Source: UBA2336 sp046294915
GTDB taxonomy: Bacteria; Bacteroidota; Bacteroidia; Cytophagales; Cyclobacteriaceae
Assembly: GCA_046294915.1 (NCBI GenBank)
Contig: JBKBOE010000053.1
Location: forward strand, 1-20,737
Direction of reading: 5' to 3'
DNA length: 20,737 nucleotides
Position 1 is the first letter of the stretch. Each line of letters starts with the position of its first letter. The translations under genes and the position numbers were made by a program. Below are positions 16,940 to 20,737 of this stretch, piece by piece. A model generated the notes under the pieces. That model was not told the DNA's origin, did no database searches, and saw only the letters and a program-made list of their open reading frames with translations.

Positions 16940-19001
16940 ATCCGATTTTGAACGTGATCAGATCACTGAGTACCAATAAGCCTTCTCGCAGGTATTCATC
17001 ATCCAGTTTAAGAAATGTGGGCCCCTCTCCTTCTTTATCAAGTTTTACATCACCCGGCTTCCGGGAATTTCTTTTCTTTTCAGATTCTTCCAATTCTCTA
17101 CGCCTTATTTCTTCGTTAAGCGAAATCCGGGTTTGTGTAAGGCTTTTCCGGGTCTCTTCCGTTTGAGCCACCAGGTCGATCAGTTGCGGGTCTTTTTTTA
17201 AACGCTCCTGGTAGGAACGCATAAGGCTCGCAAGCACCTTATCATTAATGAATGGAGATTTCTGGTACATCGTACTGCGGATTTCATCCCATGGAAGTGC
17301 ACTTTTGCTTGAACGTTCACCAAACTGTTCAGCATCAAGGGCACTGGGAAATTTAATGTCGGGAGTAACCCCCTTGAATTGCGTGCTGTTGCCTGTAACC
17401 CGATAAAATTTCTGAAATGTGAGTTTTAAAGAGCCGACTTCCTCTTTTGGAGAATTTACATACCGATCCAGTTCGATAATAAATTGGACTGTTCCTTTTC
17501 CGAATGACGATTCGCCAACAACAACACCGCGGTGATAATCCTGAATTGCCCCGGCAAATATTTCGGAGGCCGAAGCACTGAAGCGGTTAATCATCACAAC
17601 AAGGGGCCCGTTATAGCTTATTCCGGCATCGTCATCACTTTTAATTTCAGTGCGGTTATTCGAATCTTTAACCTGAACAACAGGTCCGCTTTTAATAAAC
17701 AAACCTGTAAGGTTAATGGCTTCCTCCAGGGATCCACCACCATTATTACGTAAATCCATTACCAGTCCGTCAACTCCTTCCTTTTGCAATTCAGCTAGTA
17801 AACGTTTTACATCCTTAGTCGTGCTGTTGAAATTCGGATCGCCTTTCTGGTAAGCTTCCCAGTCAAAATAAAAGCTGGGCAGTGTAATAACACCAAGTTT
17901 CATCTGCCGGCCGTCCTGCAGATATTCAATTACCTGCTTTTTGGCCGTTAAATCTTCGAGTTTGATCTTATCACGAATAAGCTTTACCACTACAGGTTGG
18001 CCGGTTACACCGGTTTCTGCTGGCAGAATGGTAAGCCTGACGGTAGTTCCCTTCGGACCTTTTATCAGTTTAACTACATCATCAATGCGCCATCCTATAA
18101 CATCAACCATTTCACCATTCTCCCCCTGCGCTACACCGATAATGCGGTCATTAACATTTACCAGTTTGGTTTTTTCTGCAGGTCCGCCAGGCAAAATTTC
18201 CACCACTTTGGTGTAGTCGTTTTCCGTTTGAAGTCTTGCTCCTATACCTTCAAGCGATTGCGACATGCTTTGCTTAAACAAATCGGCACGCCTTGGAGAA
18301 AAGTAATTTGTATGAGGATCATACGCTTCGGTAATGGCATTCATGTAATACGTAAACACATCTTCACTGTTGGTTTGCTTCATGGATTTCACGAAACGCT
18401 CATAGCGGGTACGAAGGGTTTCCTGAATCTCGGATGCAGTCTTTCCGGTTATTTTCAGACTCAACGCCTGGTTTTTAATAATCAGGGTCCAGATATCATT
18501 TAATTCCTTTTCTGAACTTGCCCACATTGCTTTTTCGCGGTCAACTTCATAGTACTCATCTTTTGAATAATCAAACTCCTTTGTAATCAAATGCTTCAGA
18601 ACAAAATCCATTCGTTCCTGAAAGCGCTTTTTAAAGACCTCATAAATCTCAAAGGCAGGTTCTACTTTTTCATTTCGGGTCATATCATCCAACAGAAATC
18701 GGTACTTGTTGAATGAATCAATATCCGATTTCAAAAAATAGCTCCGCTGATTATCCAGATTGGTGATATACGCATCGAGAATTGCCGAAGAAAGTGAGTC
18801 GTTAAAACGGAGTTTTCGGTAGTGGCTGGTCTCCAGAATCTGGGTTATCACTCTGGCCTGCTTTCCAAACACCGGTCGCACAGCAAGTACCGAATCAACC
18901 GGGGTTATACGGGCCCAGGTTAATGCCGGAAGCAGGTATAACAAAATAATCAACTTCTTAAACTTCTTCATACGATATTCTAAAACGTAAACTTCAGGCA
19001 A
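16938..19001 (-). CDS. prc: Tail-specific (carboxyl-terminal processing) S41 protease
   Basis: A Prc/Tsp-type serine protease of family S41A that degrades or trims periplasmic proteins from the C-terminus. The frame gives 687 aa from ATG 19001; the better start is the ATG at 18971 (residue 11), which directly begins a signal peptide, MKKFKKLIILLYLLPALTWA. In the long numbering, a helical N-terminal domain (about 45-235) precedes a PDZ domain (about 250-330), the catalytic domain (about 365-550) and a helical charged C-terminal domain (about 560-687). The Ser/Lys dyad is S477 in NRFSASASE and K502 in FGKGTVQ, 25 residues apart as in E. coli Prc (Ser430/Lys455). The overall size also matches Prc (682 aa). 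It is the second gene after the zinc-ribbon membrane protein (17 to 47 bp spacing), probably co-transcribed. Confidence 0.94.
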   Translation of the reverse strand: MPEVYVLEYRMKKFKKLIILLYLLPALTWARITPVDSVLAVRPVFGKQARVITQILETSHYRKLRFNDSLSSAILDAYITNLDNQRSYFLKSDIDSFNKYRFLLDDMTRNEKVEPAFEIYEVFKKRFQERMDFVLKHLITKEFDYSKDEYYEVDREKAMWASSEKELNDIWTLIIKNQALSLKITGKTASEIQETLRTRYERFVKSMKQTNSEDVFTYYMNAITEAYDPHTNYFSPRRADLFKQSMSQSLEGIGARLQTENDYTKVVEILPGGPAEKTKLVNVNDRIIGVAQGENGEMVDVIGWRIDDVVKLIKGPKGTTVRLTILPAETGVTGQPVVVKLIRDKIKLEDLTAKKQVIEYLQDGRQMKLGVITLPSFYFDWEAYQKGDPNFNSTTKDVKRLLAELQKEGVDGLVMDLRNNGGGSLEEAINLTGLFIKSGPVVQVKDSNNRTEIKSDDDAGISYNGPLVVMINRFSASASEIFAGAIQDYHRGVVVGESSFGKGTVQFIIELDRYVNSPKEEVGSLKLTFQKFYRVTGNSTQFKGVTPDIKFPSALDAEQFGERSSKSALPWDEIRSTMYQKSPFINDKVLASLMRSYQERLKKDPQLIDLVAQTEETRKSLTQTRISLNEEIRRRELEESEKKRNSRKPGDVKLDKEGEGPTFLKLDDEYLREGLLVLSDLITFKIG

Positions 19002-19018
19002 AAGATATGCCTCTTTCT

Positions 19019-19912
19019 TCAGGCCTTGCTCGAATCAAATTCACTTAAAAACTTCTGTGCCTCATCGAGGTTCTGAAACTCGTAAAGCTTTTTATTACCC
19101 GCAATGGTGTGAATTTCAACCCGCACCAGGTCAACGTCCTTATTTTGCCTGAATTTGAATTTTTCCTTCTTATAGTCTTCCGCTTGCTTGGTGGATATGT
19201 TGAAAGAAGTTGCCCGTACCGATTTGCAGTAGCTGCATTGATAATGCTTGACCAATTCACCGGGTTGGGTACCCTCAGGCATTTTGATAATCTCTTCTTT
19301 GGTTACCCGCATGGTGTAGAAGCCGCAACTGTTGCATTGTAATGCTTGCAGCCTGCCCTGGTACTTTTCAATCTTTACATCACCGGTTTTCTCATCAATC
19401 CAAACATCATAATCGATGGAGAACACATTCTCCTCGGCAATCATGCCTTCGTCAAGGTGAACATCTTCTTCCTCTTCACTGAGCAAGCGCATTTTATTGC
19501 CGGTTTTAGGATTGATTCGAGGGGCAAGGCGGTAGCGTTTCAGTTTTTTATCAAGCTTTGTTGGGTAGTAATATTCAAGCACAAGGTAGGCCACATAGGC
19601 GATCAGCGTTCCCCCTGCAATCGACATAAACAGGCGCGTAAAAAACCACACCTCCACCTCCTTCATTTCGTGCATGCCGTACAGGTTAATAGCCAAGGTT
19701 GCCGCAACGCCAAAGCAATAAAAAACCAGCTTATAGGTTTTAATCTCCCTGGCATTGATATAGTCGTACTTCAGGTGGTACTCGGAAATGCTGGAGACGC
19801 GCAGGTTGTGCAGCAGGTAAATAACAATGCCTGCGGCAAACATGATAATAGAACCGAGTATCATGGAGTTATTCCATGCCACCAAAAACGGACTCATTTC
19901 AATATAATCCAT
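19019..19912 (-). CDS. Membrane protein with cytoplasmic-type zinc ribbon, unknown function
   Basis: A 297-aa protein I cannot name. Three hydrophobic helices (about 14-35, 61-80, 92-114) form an N-terminal membrane domain; the rest is soluble and charged (EEEED at 146-150). Two CxxC pairs, C193/C196 (CNSC) and C226/C229 (CSYC), 29 residues apart, look like a four-Cys zinc ribbon. The last 40 residues (VRVEIHTIAGNKKLYEFQNLDEAQKFLSEF) resemble a small beta-alpha domain. It precedes the S41 protease gene in the same direction and its own promoter candidate lies 27 bp upstream. A link to the protease is suggested only by position. ATG at 19910-19912, with a second possible start at residue 6. 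Confidence 0.85.
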   Translation of the reverse strand: MDYIEMSPFLVAWNNSMILGSIIMFAAGIVIYLLHNLRVSSISEYHLKYDYINAREIKTYKLVFYCFGVAATLAINLYGMHEMKEVEVWFFTRLFMSIAGGTLIAYVAYLVLEYYYPTKLDKKLKRYRLAPRINPKTGNKMRLLSEEEEDVHLDEGMIAEENVFSIDYDVWIDEKTGDVKIEKYQGRLQALQCNSCGFYTMRVTKEEIIKMPEGTQPGELVKHYQCSYCKSVRATSFNISTKQAEDYKKEKFKFRQNKDVDLVRVEIHTIAGNKKLYEFQNLDEAQKFLSEFDSSKA

Positions 19913-19938
19913 AACTTAATGTTACCTTTAATTCAATG

Positions 19939-19966
19939 GAAAGATAAGGAATACGTTCGGGACAAA
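19939..19966 (-). promoter_or_regulatory. Candidate promoter for the zinc-ribbon/S41 operon
   Basis: Read on the minus strand: TTTG (19966-19963), 16 bp, then TATCTTTC (19946-19939), a seven-of-eight fit by specified bases short of one to the TAnnTTTG -7 element of Bacteroidota. It lies 27 bp upstream of the ATG at 19912. The 16-bp spacing equals that of the candidate promoter at 20210-20237. Confidence 0.4.
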
Positions 19967-19981
19967 TCAATTATTGCTTCC

Positions 19982-20128
19982 ATGCGCAAAACATTCTTCC
20001 GTTTACTGGCCAGCCTCAACAAAGTTGTGTTACCCCGATACAGCAAGAAGGACATTAGCCGCCTCAGCAAAACCGGAAAATTGATTGTGGCATTCCGCTA
20101 TTGGGTCACGATTAATTCTCTTGATTAG
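19982..20128 (+). CDS. 48-aa basic microprotein
   Basis: A 48-residue frame from ATG 19982 to TAG 20126-20128. The product starts MRKTFFRLLASLNKVVLP, continues with a Lys/Arg/Ser-rich stretch (RYSKKDISRLSKTGK) and ends FRYWVTINSLD. Nine Lys/Arg in 33 residues and the aromatic-rich end look like a real protein rather than noise, and I recall short Bacteroidota proteins of the pattern LLAKxNKxxLP...WRxYVTxNxLD, though I cannot verify this here. The frame could also start at ATG 19919, giving 69 aa, but that would overlap the divergent gene's promoter. The gene is divergent from the zinc-ribbon gene (69-bp gap) and is followed by an A/T-rich control region. Its function is unknown; RNA or ribosome binding would fit the basic character but is only a guess. 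Confidence 0.65.
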   Translation: MRKTFFRLLASLNKVVLPRYSKKDISRLSKTGKLIVAFRYWVTINSLD

Positions 20129-20209
20129 CTGGTATAACTCCCTAATTACTAGTCTTTTATAAAAATTTAAGTGTAAACCCCTTAAAACACTGAAATTTTG
20201 CGTAAAAAT

Positions 20210-20237
20210 TTTGTGTAATTTTACACATATAAATTTG
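20210..20237 (+). promoter_or_regulatory. Candidate promoter for the two-gene cassette
   Basis: TTTG (20210-20213), a 16-bp spacer, and an exact -7 consensus TAAATTTG (20230-20237). The predicted start of transcription would be near 20242-20245, giving a leader of about 30 A/T-rich bases to the ATG at 20273. Spacing is slightly shorter than the usual 17-23 bp. The spacer is almost filled by the dyad at 20211-20228. Confidence 0.5.
20211..20228. promoter_or_regulatory. Operator-like dyad 1, between -33 and -7
   Basis: TGTGTAA (20212-20218) and TTACACA (20221-20227) are perfect inverted arms with a 2-bp centre. The dyad sits in the promoter spacer, where a bound dimeric repressor would block RNA polymerase. 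It shares the first seven bases TTGTGTA with dyad 2. Confidence 0.5.
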
Positions 20238-20262
20238 ATATTTTTAATTTTAATGAATAATA

Positions 20263-20280
20263 TTGTGTATAAATGCACAA
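20263..20280. promoter_or_regulatory. Operator-like dyad 2, over the start codon
   Basis: TTGTG (20263-20267) and CACAA (20276-20280) with internal AT/AT also matched, one mismatched pair per arm. It spans the ATG at 20273. Its centre is 52 bp, about five helical turns, from that of dyad 1, so both would lie on the same DNA face. Confidence 0.4.
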
Positions 20281-20533
20281 AATTATGACTGACTTAGATA
20301 GAAGAAAACTGGAATTTGAGCTTAGAAGCTTCACTTCCAGAAACTTTGAGAGGCCATCTGAATGCAGGAATCTGGAACAGATCCGATTTTATGTGAAGGA
20401 ACTCTGCTCTAAAATCAAGGAATACCAGGAAAGATTCGATTACGTTCCCAATTGGGCTTACTCCCTGCTTGCCCAGTACAATGCCAAGCAGAACTATATG
20501 ATTCACATCGAATTCAGGAATACGTATCGGTAA
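20273..20533 (+). CDS. Small protein of unknown function, first gene of cassette
   Basis: An 86-aa frame (or 82 aa from the second ATG at 20285). I do not recognise it. The product is charged and looks mainly helical: MTDLDRRKLEFELRSF opens the second start, followed by CRNLEQIRFYVKELCSKIKE (two Cys) and a segment YVPNWAYSLLAQYNAKQN. There is no signal peptide or membrane segment, so it should be cytoplasmic. It reads as a compact amphipathic helical protein that could pack against a partner. Its stop overlaps the next start (TAATG at 20531-20535), so the two are made together. A promoter with operator-like dyads precedes it. The second ATG follows dyad 2 and is a plausible true start. Confidence 0.7.
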   Translation: MHKIMTDLDRRKLEFELRSFTSRNFERPSECRNLEQIRFYVKELCSKIKEYQERFDYVPNWAYSLLAQYNAKQNYMIHIEFRNTYR

Positions 20534-20737
20534 TGCGGTATATCCCCTCCCCTATTACCCCCCAATTTGACCTGCTTTATAGCGCTACGGCTAATAAATC
20601 GGGCAGGATGCAATACCATAAGGTTAAACCTGGACTGAGCAAGGTGAGAATAAGCAGGGCTGAGTTCATTAAGGCATACAATTCAACACGTATTCTCGGG
20701 ATCAAGCCCATACAGGTTCCCGGATCGGAAGCCGATT
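20533..20737 (+). CDS. Partial gene, second in cassette, unknown function
   Basis: ATG at 20533-20535 overlaps the preceding stop by one base; 68 codons are open to the right edge and the 3' end is outside the window. The visible part begins MRYIPSPITPQFDLLYSAT, is rich in Lys/Arg in the middle (HKVKPGLSKVRISRAEFIKAY) and has no signal peptide or membrane helix. I do not recognise a family. The tight coupling suggests that it works with the 86-aa protein. The identity cannot be judged until the rest is seen. Confidence 0.6.
   Translation, partial: MRYIPSPITPQFDLLYSATANKSGRMQYHKVKPGLSKVRISRAEFIKAYNSTRILGIKPIQVPGSEAD

Larger units (their letters stand above)
20129..20272 (+). other. A/T-rich control region with GTGTAA half-sites
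   Basis: A 144-bp stretch that is clearly more A/T-rich than its surroundings. It carries repeated GTGTA-type half-sites: AGTGT...ACACT (20170-20191), TGCGTAA (20199-20205), and the two 18-bp dyads listed separately, together with a promoter candidate. No terminator hairpin for the 48-aa gene is evident at its left side. Confidence 0.55.

Noticed and set aside
17997..18503. 168-codon plus-strand frame inside the S41 gene
   Set aside because: Antisense to a well-supported protease gene; composition is that of a shadow frame and no motif is visible.
19346..20128. 260-codon plus-strand frame
   Set aside because: Its first 190 codons lie antisense to the zinc-ribbon membrane gene and have no domain-like features. 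Only the last 48 codons look like a real protein and are annotated separately.
1..20737. tRNA, rRNA, CRISPR array, insertion sequence or phage genes
   Set aside because: None was seen: intergenic gaps are short, no direct-repeat/spacer pattern or transposase motif is present.

Overview
The window looks like chromosomal DNA of a Bacteroidota bacterium, most likely a Cytophagales-type organism. This rests on the gene families (exported BNR/sortilin-like proteins, TerB-ABC fusion proteins, single-chain Fe-S serine dehydratase, exported M1 and M24 aminopeptidases), the general lack of Shine-Dalgarno sequences before start codons, A/T-rich leaders, and promoter-like elements of the TTTG / TAnnTTTG type. 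It is protein-coding throughout: I see no rRNA, tRNA, CRISPR array, transposase or phage gene.

Layout, left to right. (1) 1-3276, minus strand: L-serine dehydratase followed, with a 7-nt overlap, by a secreted BNR-repeat protein that runs off the left edge. (2) 3342-4202, plus: a TauE/SafE-type membrane exporter. (3) 4213-7316, minus: a two-gene operon of exported aminopeptidases, M24 (Xaa-Pro type) then M1. (4) 7494-8252, plus: a classical SDR oxidoreductase. (5) 8256-12802, minus: a large TerB-ABC transporter gene broken by a 10-N assembly gap, a small His-tailed lipoprotein, a hairpin terminator, and a histone-deacetylase-family hydrolase. (6) 12964-16891, plus: a LolA-like exported protein, a strong terminator, and a second, complete BNR/sortilin-like protein (1025 aa), closed by another terminator. 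(7) 16938-19912, minus: a zinc-ribbon membrane protein and a tail-specific S41 protease. (8) 19982-20737, plus: a 48-aa basic microprotein, an A/T-rich control region with a promoter and two related dyads, and two small coupled genes of unknown function, the second cut by the right edge.

A common theme is the cell envelope: most products carry signal peptides or membrane segments, and four kinds of exported peptide or protein handling occur here (M24, M1, S41 and the two sortilin-like beta-propeller proteins). The metabolic genes (serine dehydratase, SDR, HDAC-like) are ordinary housekeeping or accessory enzymes. The least explained part is the right end (20129-20737): a two-gene cassette behind what looks like a dyad-controlled promoter. 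The most important technical caveat is the N gap at 12234-12243, which splits one gene into two apparent reading frames.
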